A stretch of DNA of 64,000 nt from Yersinia massiliensis (GCF_003048255.1 NZ_CP028487.1:4712001-4776000); one strand, 5' to 3'; shown: positions 41,047 through 55,000, counted from the first letter of the stretch. Notes: generated from the sequence alone by a model not told the origin. Numbers and translations: made by a program.

Positions 41047-41145
41047 TTATGCCTTTCTTCGTCCAAGTGCAGCCCCGCACGGTGGGATAATAATCACCAC
41101 CACGCTAATTAGGACTAGGTTAATCACTTGGACAATTGCTTTCAT
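41047..41145 (-). CDS. ilvL: IlvL, ilv operon leader peptide
   Basis: This 32-codon frame reads MKAIVQVINLVLISVVVIII then PPCGAALGRRKA. Fifteen of 32 residues are Ile (6), Val (6) or Leu (3), including the run VVVIII. Length and C-terminus match E. coli IlvL. Ribosome stalling at these codons when a branched-chain aminoacyl-tRNA is scarce should disrupt the attenuator (40991-41023) and let ilvGMEDA be transcribed. Too short for ordinary gene callers. Confidence 0.95.
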   Translation of the reverse strand: MKAIVQVINLVLISVVVIIIPPCGAALGRRKA

Positions 41146-41189
41146 AATTAGGTTGTTCATCTGTCTTGTGTCGAACGAATACCTACAGA

Positions 41190-41217
41190 GTTATCACAGT
41201 TATTGGTCGTCTGACAA
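41190..41217 (-). promoter_or_regulatory. Candidate ilvL promoter in the ilvL-comM divergent region
   Basis: On the minus strand TTGTCA (41212-41217) and GATAAC (41190-41195) are separated by 16 bases, about 45 bases upstream of the ilvL start. The match to -35 is good and to -10 moderate. The divergent region (41146-41460, 315 bases) holds no gene; the A+T-rich part around 41215-41290 may be an upstream activating element. The comM promoter was not identified. Confidence 0.4.
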
Positions 41218-41460
41218 TATTTATTTAATTTATTATTCTGTGAGCACACACATGAAACGCCACAAATATTTTATTTATCAATCAGTAAAAGCCACATCAG
41301 TAGACTGGTCTTTTTTTGCGTGATTGGCCGCAATTCTAAATTCTACACTCTCCGTTACAACGAAACTTCTCGGGAGGTTTCGCAATCCCAAACTTTTTCC
41401 GCACGCAGAAAAAAATACTGAGGCACTATCTCGGCTGCGGTATCGACAGCAAAGGAATGC

Positions 41461-42987
41461 ATGATGTCACTGGCAACTATTCACACTCGGGCCACACTGG
41501 GGATTCAAGCACCCAATGTGACGGTAGAAGTCCATATCAGCAATGGGTTGCCCGCTCTCGTCTTGGTCGGCTTACCCGAAACAACGGTAAAAGAGGCACG
41601 TGATAGGGTTCGGAGCGCATTGATCAATAGCGGCTTCACCTTTCCCGCTAAACGGATTACCGTCAGTCTGGCACCGGCAGATTTACCGAAAGAAGGTGGG
41701 CGTTATGATCTCCCTATCGCATTAGCGATACTGGCCGCATCAGAACAGATTCCTGCGGATAAACTAACGCACTATGAGTTCTTGGGTGAACTCGCCCTTT
41801 CAGGTGCGCTAAGGCGTGTTAGCGGCGCAATTCCGGCAGCACTCGCCAGTCGTGATGATCAACGGCAATTAATTCTTCCGACAGCCAACAGCCATGAAGT
41901 GGGTTTGATCCCGCAAAGTAACAGTTGGGTTGCTGACCATTTATTGGCTGTGTGCGGTTTTTTGCAAGGCGAGAATACGCTTGCTCAGGGCCAATATTTA
42001 GCATCATCCCCCTCTTGGGATAACAATCTTGATCTGCAAGATATCATCGGCCAATCACAGGCTAAACGTGCGTTAGAAATTGCCGCAGCCGGAGGCCATA
42101 ACTTATTACTGCTCGGGCCGCCGGGGACAGGTAAAACCATGCTGGCAAACCGGTTAACGGGGCTTCTGCCGCCCCTGACGGATCAAGAAGCATTGGAAGC
42201 TGCCGCTATCAATGGCCTAATGCACACCAACGAACTTCCGGCGCAATGGCGTTGCCGTGCTTTTCGAGCCCCTCATCATAGTGCCTCGATGGCCGCACTC
42301 ATCGGTGGAGGTTCCATCCCCCGCCCCGGTGAAATATCGCTGGCCCATAATGGGGTTTTGTTTCTGGATGAATTGCCGGAGTTTGAGCGCCGTGTATTAG
42401 ACTCACTCCGTGAGCCTTTGGAGTCAGGTGAAATTGTCATTTCCCGTGCGGCAGCCAAAGTTTGCTTCCCAGCAAAAGTACAACTCATCGCCGCGATGAA
42501 CCCCAGCCCCAGTGGTCACTATCAGGGCATTCATAACCGGACATCGCCCCAGCAAGTTCTGCGTTATCTGGCAAAGCTGTCTGGTCCGTTTCTGGATCGG
42601 TTTGATTTATCGATAGAAGTTCCATTGCTTCCCTCAGGGATGCTTGGCGCACAAAAGAATCAAGGGGAAACGAGCGAAACGGTTAGGATGCGAGTATTGC
42701 AGGCAAGGCAAAAGCAGCTTGAAAGAGCCGGAAAGATTAATACTCAGTTGAGTAGCCAAGAAGTTGCCGAATATTGTTGTTTAGCACCTGAAAACGCTAT
42801 TTTTCTTGAACAAGTTTTGCTGACATTGGGGTTATCAGTGCGTGCTTGGCACTCTATTTTGAAGGTGGCCCGAACGATTGCTGATCTTACTCAGGAAGAT
42901 AACATCCAAAAGCATCATCTTTCTGAAGCACTAAGCTATCGTTGTATGGACCGGCTACTGTTGCAGTTGCATAAGAGTTTGATGTGA
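41461..42987 (+). CDS. comM: ComM/YifB, AAA+ hexameric helicase of DNA uptake and recombination
   Basis: This protein has 508 residues. The N-terminal Lon-protease-like fold contains HISNGLPALVLVGLPETTV; the AAA+ Mg-chelatase-like domain has Walker A LLLGPPGTGKTMLAN (around 214-228), Walker B GVLFLDELPEFERR and FDLSIEVPLLP; the C-terminal helical domain is LSVRAWHSILKVARTIADL. In naturally competent bacteria ComM promotes branch migration during transformation; its role in Yersinia is unknown. Two adjacent ATG codons (41461, 41464) are possible starts after AAAGGA; E. coli YifB begins at the second. It is divergent from ilvL, as in E. coli. Confidence 0.94.
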   Translation: MMSLATIHTRATLGIQAPNVTVEVHISNGLPALVLVGLPETTVKEARDRVRSALINSGFTFPAKRITVSLAPADLPKEGGRYDLPIALAILAASEQIPADKLTHYEFLGELALSGALRRVSGAIPAALASRDDQRQLILPTANSHEVGLIPQSNSWVADHLLAVCGFLQGENTLAQGQYLASSPSWDNNLDLQDIIGQSQAKRALEIAAAGGHNLLLLGPPGTGKTMLANRLTGLLPPLTDQEALEAAAINGLMHTNELPAQWRCRAFRAPHHSASMAALIGGGSIPRPGEISLAHNGVLFLDELPEFERRVLDSLREPLESGEIVISRAAAKVCFPAKVQLIAAMNPSPSGHYQGIHNRTSPQQVLRYLAKLSGPFLDRFDLSIEVPLLPSGMLGAQKNQGETSETVRMRVLQARQKQLERAGKINTQLSSQEVAEYCCLAPENAIFLEQVLLTLGLSVRAWHSILKVARTIADLTQEDNIQKHHLSEALSYRCMDRLLLQLHKSLM

Positions 42988-43003
42988 CAAAGGACTAAAA
43001 ATG

Positions 43004-43031
43004 AAAAAGGGAGCAAAAGCCCCCCATTTTT
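43004..43031. terminator. Imperfect terminator between comM and maoP
   Basis: AAAAAGGGAGC and GCCCCCCATTTTT pair around AAAA with a mismatch and a bulge. The A-run before and T-run after allow termination in both directions. comM ends 17 bases before, and maoP converges from the other side. Confidence 0.55.
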
Positions 43032-43059
43032 CAGTCGCTATACTCATACCCAAGTCAGT

Positions 43060-43084
43060 GATTCGGGTAAGTGAACGCAGCTAA
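43060..43084. repeat. Partial copy of the intergenic repeat, overlapping the maoP stop
   Basis: The 25-base segment GATTCGGGTA...GAACGCAGCTAA resembles 7015-7039 in the wec operon, differing in the middle. Its last bases include the complement of the maoP TAG stop codon (43081-43083), so the element supplies or abuts the end of maoP. Only half of the palindrome is present. Confidence 0.5.
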
Positions 43085-43419
43085 TCATCGCTATCAGTAT
43101 AATCCTCCACCGCATCCATCTGCGGCTTACCGCCTGATAGCGTGTGGAAACGTTTAGGACGACGAGTCCGAGTCACATATTTTGACCAGACTTTTTCCTC
43201 TGCACTGACGGGTTCACGCTCACCGCGACAGACAGCGACAAACAGCTGTTCTTCTTCCGTTGCAGGCTGGCGTTTACCCAAGTCGAGTTCGTTGAAGGCG
43301 TAACCATGGCGCTCTAGCAATTGCGCCTCTTTAATGGTGAAATCGCCGTGACGCGAGAACCCGCGAGGATAATGTTTATTATCAAAAAAACGATTGGTCG
43401 TGATGAAGCTTTCCGCCAT
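43081..43419 (-). CDS. maoP: MaoP (YifE), Ori macrodomain organiser
   Basis: This small basic protein has 112 residues, equal to E. coli MaoP. It reads [20 protein letters not shown] at the start and [11 protein letters not shown] at the end, and is nearly identical to E. coli in between ([22 protein letters not shown]). In E. coli MaoP acts with the adjacent maoS site to constrain the Ori macrodomain. The frame is open 28 codons further upstream; ATG 43419 gives the conserved length. maoS would be expected near hdfR-maoP, but I cannot place it. Confidence 0.94.
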   Translation of the reverse strand: MAESFITTNRFFDNKHYPRGFSRHGDFTIKEAQLLERHGYAFNELDLGKRQPATEEEQLFVAVCRGEREPVSAEEKVWSKYVTRTRRPKRFHTLSGGKPQMDAVEDYTDSDD

Positions 43420-43538
43420 CTGACACGCTCCTAATTCTTTTATGGTCGTGCTGTTTATGGCGCGGAGTATTAGATACGCTTGACATCGTGTAAAACAAAA
43501 CATTTAAATCTTAACGACAAAAATAATTGGAGATAGGT

Positions 43539-44420
43539 GTGGATACTGAATTACTGAAAACCTTTTTGGAGGTCAGTAGAACTCGCCACTTTGGTCGCGC
43601 AGCAGAATCTTTGTACTTAACACAGTCGGCGGTGAGTTTTCGTATTCGCCAATTGGAAAATCAATTAGGTGCAAATTTATTCACGCGCCACCGCAATAAT
43701 ATTCGTCTGACTCCGGCAGGTGAACGATTAGTTCCCTATGCCGAAACACTGATGAGTACTTGGCAATTGGCTAAAAAAGAGGTTGCTCACTCGCCGCAAC
43801 ATACCGAGTTATCCATCGGTGCCACCGCCTCACTCTGGGAAGCTTATCTTACCCCATGGTTGCAACAGCTATACAATCAGCGAGGCTCATTGCACCTTGA
43901 AGCGCGTATTGCTCTACGGCAATCGTTGGTAAAACAATTACACGAACGGCAATTGGATTTGTTGATGACGACCGAACCACCGAAGATGGATGAGTTAGCG
44001 AGTCAATTATTAGGGCATTTTTCATTGCGACTTTTTTCGGCAACACCCGTTGATTTACTACAAGATACTGACACCCAAAATGAGCATGAAAATGCAAATG
44101 AGGCGCCTTATATAAAACTTGAATGGGGGGCTGATTTCCATCAGCAAGAGAGTCGGATACTCGACAGTGAGCAGATACCGGTATTGATAACCACCTCGGC
44201 TCATCTCACTCGGCAACTATTAGAAACGACCAGTGGTTGTGCATTCTTGCCTGAACATTGGCAAAAAGAATATCCTCAGCTCATTGCTAACGCTGATATC
44301 CCCGTCATTGTGCGGCCACTGTATGCCGTTTGGTTGCAAAACAGTGATCAACAACCATTGATTCGACAGCTATTAAAAACCCCTATAAATAACGCAACAC
44401 AAAGCACTACACAGGATTAA
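43539..44420 (+). CDS. hdfR: HdfR, LysR-type repressor of flhDC
   Basis: This regulator represses the flagellar master operon in E. coli and is implicated in other targets. It has 293 residues from a GTG start at 43539 ([13 protein letters not shown]); GGAGAT lies at proper distance for this GTG. The helix-turn-helix is [20 protein letters not shown] (residues about 18-37). E. coli HdfR has 279 residues; the extra length includes a linker [16 protein letters not shown]. The last 14 bases overlap the end of yjfF on the other strand. It is divergent from maoP, as in E. coli. Confidence 0.93.
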   Translation: MDTELLKTFLEVSRTRHFGRAAESLYLTQSAVSFRIRQLENQLGANLFTRHRNNIRLTPAGERLVPYAETLMSTWQLAKKEVAHSPQHTELSIGATASLWEAYLTPWLQQLYNQRGSLHLEARIALRQSLVKQLHERQLDLLMTTEPPKMDELASQLLGHFSLRLFSATPVDLLQDTDTQNEHENANEAPYIKLEWGADFHQQESRILDSEQIPVLITTSAHLTRQLLETTSGCAFLPEHWQKEYPQLIANADIPVIVRPLYAVWLQNSDQQPLIRQLLKTPINNATQSTTQD

Positions 44421-45399
44421 GCGGCGGTGACTGAGGACGTGCTCGGCGGTTTAAATAAAACGCGCTCATCAACTTCTGAATCGCAATAAAGCTAAATAGC
44501 AAAATGCCGATGACAATCTTGGTCCACCATGAACTGAGTGTGCCGTCAAAGGTGATATAGCTCTGTATCAAGCCCTGAATGAGTACGCCAAACAGAGTCC
44601 CAAAGACAGTTCCGACGCCGCCAGTGAGTAATGTTCCACCGATAACAACAGCCGCAATCGCATCTAACTCAACACCGCTGGCTGCCAATGCATACCCTGC
44701 AGAGGTATAGAGCGAGAATACAATGCCTGATAAGGCAGCGAGAGTACTCGATAACATATAGATTTTGATGGTGGTTTTTCTAACTGGAACTCCCATCAAC
44801 GCAGCGGAAACACTGTTACCCCCAATCGCATAGACGTTATGGCCAAAACGTGTTCGGTGAGCCAGCAGAACGCCAAATACCACCACCATTAACATGATGA
44901 AGGCCAGTAAGGTGAATCGCCCTCCACCTGGGATCTTCCAAGCAAAATTCGCTAATGTACCGTAAAGCGGGTGGTCAATAGGAATAGACTCTTCGGATAC
45001 GATAAAACTCATGCCCCGCACGAAGAACATCCCAGCTAAGGTGATAATAAACGCAGGGAGTTTTAGGTAATCAATAATCCAACCCATCAATCCCCCAAAC
45101 ATCGCTCCCATAAACAACACAATCACAAAGGCATATGCGGGATGAATGCCATATGTGCCGATCAATTTCGCCAGCAATACACCTGTGAACGCAATCACTG
45201 AGCCGACAGATAAATCGATACCGCCGGATAAAATAACGAAAGTCATCCCTACCGCGACAATCCCCAGAAAGGCATTATCAGTGAGTAAATCGCACCAGAC
45301 TCGGGTGGATGAAAAACTGGGGAATTGGCTAAGACAAAATGCATATCCCAGAATAAAAACGGCGATAGTAATCAGCAAAGGAATATTGCGCTTTAACAT
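44407..45399 (-). CDS. yjfF: YjfF, sugar ABC transporter permease
   Basis: This inner-membrane permease of the ribose/galactofuranose type (BPD_transp_2) has 330 residues and about eight to ten membrane segments. The family motif [20 protein letters not shown] (around 60) and the later [19 protein letters not shown] are characteristic. With YtfT it forms the channel of the transporter, whose E. coli version imports galactofuranose. Its start codon shares a base with the ytfT stop (TAATG). The 3' end overlaps hdfR by 14 bases, convergently. Confidence 0.93.
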   Translation of the reverse strand: MLKRNIPLLITIAVFILGYAFCLSQFPSFSSTRVWCDLLTDNAFLGIVAVGMTFVILSGGIDLSVGSVIAFTGVLLAKLIGTYGIHPAYAFVIVLFMGAMFGGLMGWIIDYLKLPAFIITLAGMFFVRGMSFIVSEESIPIDHPLYGTLANFAWKIPGGGRFTLLAFIMLMVVVFGVLLAHRTRFGHNVYAIGGNSVSAALMGVPVRKTTIKIYMLSSTLAALSGIVFSLYTSAGYALAASGVELDAIAAVVIGGTLLTGGVGTVFGTLFGVLIQGLIQSYITFDGTLSSWWTKIVIGILLFSFIAIQKLMSAFYLNRRARPQSPPLNPV

Positions 45400-46418
45400 T
45401 ATTTTCGCCTCCGGAAGATATGGCTAAATGAGATCATCGGTGACTGCACCACCAAGACGGCTAATACCACGATAGCTTTAAGGACGAGGTTAAATTCGGG
45501 TTGATAACCTGAGAGTAAAATCCCAGTGTTCATCCCCTGAATAATCAAAGCGCCAATCACCGAGAGCAGAAGGTTAAAACGCCCCCCCATTAAAGATGCA
45601 CCACCAATAACAACCGCCAGAATCGCGTCTAACTCCAGCCATAAACCTGCATTATTGGCATCTGCACCACGAATATCGGCGGTCACAATAATTCCGGCGA
45701 CTGCGGCGCAGATACCACAAATCACATACACCGCAATGAGCACCAACCGAGTACTGACTCCCGCATTACGCGCTGAACGAAGGTTAATGCCGACAGACTC
45801 AATAAATAGCCCCAGTGCTGTTTTGCGGGTCAATAGCCACACAATAATCAGCATGCTAAACGCGATAACCACGGACATTGGCAAGTACATCAAGGTACTA
45901 CTGCCTAATTCAGCCAGACCACCGCTATCAAATGTGACAATTTGTCCTTCTGTAATGAGCTGGGCAATCCCCCGCCCTGCCACCATGAGCATCAACGTGG
46001 CAACAATCGGTTGGATTTGAAACACCGCCACTAAGAACCCGTTCCATAACCCACATAACGCGCCAACAGCGATGGCAGCGGCCAACACGGTTGGTAATGG
46101 TTGCCCTGCGCTCGTCAATGTCGCCGCTGTCGCGCCTGCGATTGCCATTACCGCGCCAACAGATAAATCAATACCGCCTGTCGCGATAACTAATGTCATC
46201 CCCAATGCCAGTAAAGCGACTGGTGCACCTCGGTTTAAGATATCAATAATGCTGCCGAACAGCCGTCCATCCTGAATATGGATCGAGAAAAAGTGCGGGG
46301 CAACCAAACTATCGATTAATAAAATAACCGCCAGAGCACCAAACTGAGTGGCACCTTTCGGTAAGACCCATTTAACTTTACGCGGTCGTTGCGGCATCGA
46401 TAGGCTCCTATTCACCAT
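45399..46418 (-). CDS. ytfT: YtfT, sugar ABC transporter permease
   Basis: This second permease has 339 residues (E. coli 341). Motifs are [20 protein letters not shown] (around 70-90) and LWLELDAILAVVIGGASLMG. The frame is open 38 codons further upstream, through the end of ytfR, but ATG 46418 (MVNRSLSMPQR) has GGAG six bases upstream and lies 13 bases after the ytfR stop. It presumably heterodimerises with YjfF. Confidence 0.93.
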   Translation of the reverse strand: MVNRSLSMPQRPRKVKWVLPKGATQFGALAVILLIDSLVAPHFFSIHIQDGRLFGSIIDILNRGAPVALLALGMTLVIATGGIDLSVGAVMAIAGATAATLTSAGQPLPTVLAAAIAVGALCGLWNGFLVAVFQIQPIVATLMLMVAGRGIAQLITEGQIVTFDSGGLAELGSSTLMYLPMSVVIAFSMLIIVWLLTRKTALGLFIESVGINLRSARNAGVSTRLVLIAVYVICGICAAVAGIIVTADIRGADANNAGLWLELDAILAVVIGGASLMGGRFNLLLSVIGALIIQGMNTGILLSGYQPEFNLVLKAIVVLAVLVVQSPMISFSHIFRRRK

Positions 46419-46431
46419 GAGGTACTCCTTA

Positions 46432-47919
46432 TTACACCGCAATCGCCTGCATAATCGCAGGGACAGAAATCTCACCATGTTCGAGTTGTGCAATATGTCG
46501 ACGGTCACGTAGGACAATGACGCGATCGGCATAACCCGCCAATTCTTCTAATTCAGATGAGATGATTAACAGTGCCAACCCTTCGTCACAGAGTTTCTCT
46601 ATCAACCGAATAATTTCAGCGTGTGCCCCCACATCAATTCCACGTGTTGGCTCATCTAAAATTAAGAATCGTGGTTTTGTGGCTAGCCAGCGGGCTAGTA
46701 ACACTTTTTGCTGGTTTCCACCGGAGAGATACTGAATTTGCTGCTCGGGGCTGGGTGTACGAATACCAAGTTGCTGGATAAATTCCTCAGCGATTTGAGT
46801 TTGCTCACGCATTGAAAGGGGCCGTAGCCAGCCGCGTTGAGCCTGTAAGGCCAAAATAATATTTTCTCGTACTGTTGCCGCACCGACAATGCCGTCCGTC
46901 TTGCGATCTTCGGGGCAATAGCCAAATCCGAATTTTGATGCCTTGCGCGGTGTTCTGATTTTGACGGGTTTACCCTGTATTTTGGCTTCGCCAGTATCAG
47001 GTGTGGTGACACCAAAAATGAGCTGTGCTGTCTCAGTGCGTCCAGAGCCTAATAACCCTGCTAGCCCAACGATTTCACCGGGCGAAACAGATAAATCAAA
47101 ACTCTCTACTACACCACGACGACCATAATTTTTAAACTCAACCAATGGATTGCCGGCCGCAATATTATGTTCGCCCCGTTTCAGTAATTGCTCATCGAAG
47201 CTATGGCCCAACATCATCTGGACCAATTCAATACGAGGGAGTTCTGGCGTTGTTTTCGTGCCAACGAGCTTACCATTGCGAAAAACAGTTATGCGATCAC
47301 TGATCCGATAGACCTGATCGAGGAAATGGGTCACGAATATCATGCCAATACCTTGATCGCGTAATTGGCGTAAAATATCCAGTAACATGCTGACTTCTTT
47401 GGCATCTAGACTGGCCGTTGGCTCATCCAGAATCAGGACTTTTGCTGATAGGTCAACCGCTCGGGCAATCGCGACAATTTGCTGTATCGCAATAGAGAAA
47501 TTCGCTAGTGGCTGCTGTACATCCAACGTTAAGCCATAGCCTGTCAGCAGCTTCGCCGCCTGCTCATTCATCGTCCGATGATCAATGAATCCCCAACGCA
47601 AAGGTTCGCGACCAATAAAAAGATTGGCTGCAACCGATATGTTAGGCAGTAAATTTACCTCTTGGTATACCGTACCAATCCCCATTCTCTGAGCATCAGC
47701 GGTATCAACGGGGCAAATGGCTTTGCCATCCAAATAAACTTCACCGGCGCTGCGTTTATAGACCCCAGTTAATGCTTTGATTAACGTTGATTTCCCGGCC
47801 CCATTCTCCCCTAACAACGCAACCACTTCACCACGACGCAGAGAAAAGTCAACAGAATCCAATGCCTTAACACCTGGAAATTCAACTGACAAACCACGGA
47901 CTTCTAGCAGTGTTTCCAT
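46432..47919 (-). CDS. ytfR: YtfR, sugar ABC transporter ATPase (two ABC domains)
   Basis: This 495-residue protein has two nucleotide-binding domains. Domain 1 has Walker A LLGENGAGKSTLIKAL (around 33-48) and Walker B VLILDEPTASLD. Domain 2 has the degenerate Walker A LAGLLGSGRTETAQ (around 287-300), signature YLSGGNQQKVLLARWL and Walker B FLILDEPTRGIDVG. This is the RbsA/MglA/YtfR layout. It energises the YtfT-YjfF permease. It follows ytfQ by 84 bases that include a strong stem-loop. Confidence 0.95.
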   Translation of the reverse strand: METLLEVRGLSVEFPGVKALDSVDFSLRRGEVVALLGENGAGKSTLIKALTGVYKRSAGEVYLDGKAICPVDTADAQRMGIGTVYQEVNLLPNISVAANLFIGREPLRWGFIDHRTMNEQAAKLLTGYGLTLDVQQPLANFSIAIQQIVAIARAVDLSAKVLILDEPTASLDAKEVSMLLDILRQLRDQGIGMIFVTHFLDQVYRISDRITVFRNGKLVGTKTTPELPRIELVQMMLGHSFDEQLLKRGEHNIAAGNPLVEFKNYGRRGVVESFDLSVSPGEIVGLAGLLGSGRTETAQLIFGVTTPDTGEAKIQGKPVKIRTPRKASKFGFGYCPEDRKTDGIVGAATVRENIILALQAQRGWLRPLSMREQTQIAEEFIQQLGIRTPSPEQQIQYLSGGNQQKVLLARWLATKPRFLILDEPTRGIDVGAHAEIIRLIEKLCDEGLALLIISSELEELAGYADRVIVLRDRRHIAQLEHGEISVPAIMQAIAV

Positions 47920-47978
47920 CAGATGTACCCACGTTCAAAAACGACTCAGATATTGCCTAAATACAGGTGACGAAAGGA

Positions 47979-47996
47979 GGCGGGGCAAGCCCCGCC
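47979..47996 (-). repeat. G+C-rich stem-loop between ytfQ and ytfR
   Basis: GGCGGGGC (47979-47986) and GCCCCGCC (47989-47996) are exact complements. The stem starts 7 bases past the ytfQ stop. There is no T-run on the minus strand. Such structures after binding-protein genes often protect the upstream mRNA, raising binding protein over ATPase and permease. Confidence 0.75.
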
Positions 47997-48003
47997 ATTT
48001 GAA

Positions 48004-48960
48004 TCAATAACCTAGGCTTTTCTTAGACTCATATTCCTGTTTGGCTGTATCTGGCAGTAACAGGCGGGACTCTGTTTGGATAAATTTAGGTGGCTGAGTA
48101 CCGTCTTTCTTCAGCGCAATTAATGCATCGAAAGCAGGGCCTGCCATATTTGGTGTTAACTCAACTGTCGCGTTTGCTTCACCGCTACTCATTGCCTTGA
48201 AGATATCAGGAACACCGTCGATAGAGACGATTTTGATTTCTGAACCTGGTTTCAGGCCGGCCTCTTTAATGGCTTGAATGGCACCAATCGCCATATCATC
48301 GTTATGTGCATACACGGCGCAAATATTTTTGCCGTTTTGCTCAGCCTTAATGAAGCTCTCCATGACTTCTTTGCCTTTACTACGGGTGAAGTCACCTGAT
48401 TGAGAGCGGATAATTTTCACGTTAGGAGCTGAGGCTATTCCATCAGCAAAACCCTTCTTACGGTTAATCGCCACGCTAGAACCCACTGTGCCTTGCAGTT
48501 CAACGACATTACAAGGCTTACCTGCCACGTCTTTCAGAAGCCACTCGCCTGCGACTTTGCCTTCATAGACGCTGTCTGAGGCAACCGCTGCGGTATATAA
48601 CGAAGGATCATTCACTTCGATCATACGGTCGAGCAAGAATACGGGGATTTTAGCTTCTTTTGCTTCCTGTAAAACTGGTGTCCAGCCTGTTGCAACCACA
48701 GGTGCGATAAAAATGGCATCAACGCCTTGAGCGATAAACGATCTCACTGCTTTTATTTGGTTTTCTTGTTTTTGTTGAGCATCCGCGATTTTTAATGTTA
48801 TCCCGCGTTTTTCCGCCTCTTGCTTAGAAACTTTTGTTTCCGCCGAGCGCCAACCCGATTCTGAACCAATTTGAGAGAAGCCCACGACTAACGGAGCCGC
48901 CTGAACTGCACTACACATTGCTGCTGTTACAGCTGCTGCTAACAGTAAACGCCTGTACAT
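48004..48960 (-). CDS. ytfQ: YtfQ, periplasmic sugar-binding protein
   Basis: The product is the substrate receptor of the transporter; E. coli YtfQ binds galactofuranose and galactopyranose. It has 318 residues, the E. coli length. The signal peptide is MYRRLLLAAAVTAAMCSAVQAA (cleaved near 22), followed by the type I periplasmic binding fold (PLVVGFSQIGSESGWRSAE, HNDDMAIGAIQAIKEAG, VSIDGVPDIFKAM). The frame is open 7 codons upstream, but GAGGAGA precedes ATG 48960. It is the first gene of ytfQ-ytfR-ytfT-yjfF. In E. coli this operon is elsewhere in the chromosome. Confidence 0.94.
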   Translation of the reverse strand: MYRRLLLAAAVTAAMCSAVQAAPLVVGFSQIGSESGWRSAETKVSKQEAEKRGITLKIADAQQKQENQIKAVRSFIAQGVDAIFIAPVVATGWTPVLQEAKEAKIPVFLLDRMIEVNDPSLYTAAVASDSVYEGKVAGEWLLKDVAGKPCNVVELQGTVGSSVAINRKKGFADGIASAPNVKIIRSQSGDFTRSKGKEVMESFIKAEQNGKNICAVYAHNDDMAIGAIQAIKEAGLKPGSEIKIVSIDGVPDIFKAMSSGEANATVELTPNMAGPAFDALIALKKDGTQPPKFIQTESRLLLPDTAKQEYESKKSLGY

Positions 48961-49473
48961 ATTTATCTCCTCACTTGCCATCGTCGGGCCGTTGATTCAC
49001 TACTATTCCAAAGAACAGTTAAGATAATCATTCAGGTCATTAACAGCCCTGAACTTCGGCCAATTTGCAGATAATGTCGGTCGAAAAACACATTATGTTT
49101 TTTAAGGTGAGCTTCCTGATAGCTGAAATGTTAATTAGTTTTAGTACATTTTGTAAAAGTAATAATGAGCAGTGTCACACCACAGAATAACAATCATTTT
49201 GTACATAAATTCAGCTAAATAGGTATGCATTGGGAACGTTACCTTTTAGCTTTGTTTGAATTTTTAAAATGAAACACAGTAAATAAGGATATCTGTTCAG
49301 GCATGGGATACTTGTTCAAGTCACCGAGTCAATGCGGAGATAAACCCAAAATAGAGGAGTAGAAATCATTACAGCAAGGAGGTGGGGGATTAAACACGCT
49401 CAGAATGTAGCTAACAGCACAAACTGATACTGCACAGAAATAAAAGCGGATATGGCACAGATTTTTTAAACAT
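48961..49473 (-). other. Region upstream of ytfQ
   Basis: I see no gene in these roughly 510 bases. They should contain the ytfQ promoter, transcribed away from the tRNA genes. I did not recognise an operator. The part next to the tRNA end is moderately A+T-rich. Confidence 0.5.
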
Positions 49474-49502
49474 AAAAAAACCCTTCGCTTTCACGAAGGG
49501 TT
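49474..49502 (-). terminator. Terminator of the rRNA operon
   Basis: On the minus strand AACCCTTCG, loop TGAAAG and CGAAGGGTT are followed by a run of T. It begins 12 bases past the end of tRNA-Trp, and marks the end of the rrn transcript including the two distal tRNAs. Confidence 0.92.
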
Positions 49503-49513
49503 ATTTATTTATC

Positions 49514-49589
49514 TGGCAGGGGCGGAGAGACTCGAACTCCCAACACCCGGTTTTGGAGACCGGTGCTCTACCAATTGAACTACGCCCCT
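49514..49589 (-). tRNA. trpT: tRNA-Trp (anticodon CCA)
   Basis: The gene is 76 bases long with an encoded CCA 3' end. AGGGGCG at the 5' end pairs with CGCCCCT; the anticodon loop reads CTCCAAA with anticodon CCA; the T loop is TTCGAGTC. It is the last gene of the rRNA operon, as in E. coli rrnC. Confidence 0.98.
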
Positions 49590-49597
49590 AAATAGGG

Positions 49598-49674
49598 TGG
49601 CGGAACGGACGGGGCTCGAACCCGCGACCCCCTGCGTGACAGGCAGGTATTCTAACCAACTGAACTACCGCTCC
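49598..49674 (-). tRNA. aspT: tRNA-Asp (anticodon GTC)
   Basis: The gene is 77 bases long including CCA. The acceptor GGAGCGG pairs with the 3' side with a G-U-type pair; the anticodon loop reads CTGTCAC with anticodon GTC. It lies 8 bases before tRNA-Trp, downstream of 5S. Confidence 0.98.
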
Positions 49675-49797
49675 ACCGATTCTGTTACGTGTATCTTCCT
49701 GATACTTACCCTTTACAGGGCCAGCGCTCCTCGCTGTGCAAAACCGTCTCTGACGATTTTGTCAGTTACCAGATGTCACTCTGATAACTCGTGTTTG

Positions 49798-49917
49798 ATG
49801 CCTGGCAGTGTCCTACTCTCGCATGGGGAGACCCCACACTACCATCGGCGCTACGGCGTTTCACTTCTGAGTTCGGCATGGGATCAGGTGGGACCACCGC
49901 GCTATGGCCGCCAGGCA
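49798..49917 (-). rRNA. rrf: 5S ribosomal RNA
   Basis: This 120-base sequence runs from TGCCTGGCGGCCATAGCG to GCCAGGCAT; the termini pair as in E. coli 5S. It lies 108 bases after the 23S gene and 123 bases before tRNA-Asp. Ends are set by comparison with remembered E. coli 5S. Confidence 0.97.
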
Positions 49918-50025
49918 AATTCTGTCTCAATCAACCCACTACACGTCTCTTCGCGCAGCCAGTCAACCCAATCTCGGAACTTCGCTGAAAATCTCTCAAT
50001 ACCACCAAAACACCTTTGGTGTTGT

Positions 50026-52932
<2,907 letters not shown>

Positions 52933-53080
52933 TCACAACCCAAAGATGTTTTATCGTGAAGATAAAGACCTTCATGCTGTGATTATTGAGAGACTCTCAT
53001 ACAGGTTACTGATTATCCCGATACTTCTACGGTGAGATAACGTTCAGCTGTATGGTTTCAATTTTCAGCTTGTTCCAGAT

Positions 53081-53092
53081 TGTTAAAGAGCA
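53081..53092 (-). promoter_or_regulatory. boxA antitermination element before 23S
   Basis: TGCTCTTTAACA on the minus strand, in the spacer between tRNA-Ala and 23S, matches the boxA consensus. It loads the Nus antitermination complex. The 219-base spacer holds no other gene. Confidence 0.85.
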
Positions 53093-53151
53093 ATATTTCA
53101 CAACACACTGAGGCCTTGCGACCGCAGTACGTTTTGAAATAGTTTTTTATA

Positions 53152-53227
53152 TGGTGGAGCTAAGCGGGATCGAACCGCTGACCTCCTGCGTGCAAGGCAG
53201 GCGCTCTCCCAGCTGAGCTATAGCCCC
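53152..53227 (-). tRNA. alaT: tRNA-Ala (anticodon TGC)
   Basis: The gene is 76 bases including CCA; acceptor GGGGCTA, anticodon loop CTTGCAC. It lies in the 16S-23S spacer, 51 bases after tRNA-Ile. Confidence 0.98.
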
Positions 53228-53278
53228 ATATAAAAAGCAAATCACCTTATTGCTGCAACTCAACAGGGAATGGTGAGT

Positions 53279-53355
<77 letters not shown>

Positions 53356-53457
53356 AACAAGGTACTAAAGCCCGACTAATTTCTCAGTCCGGCCTTATTT
53401 GCTCGTTACTTTCTATCAGACAATCTGTGTGGACACTACGCAATGCGTATCGTGAGG

Positions 53458-55000
<1,543 letters not shown>

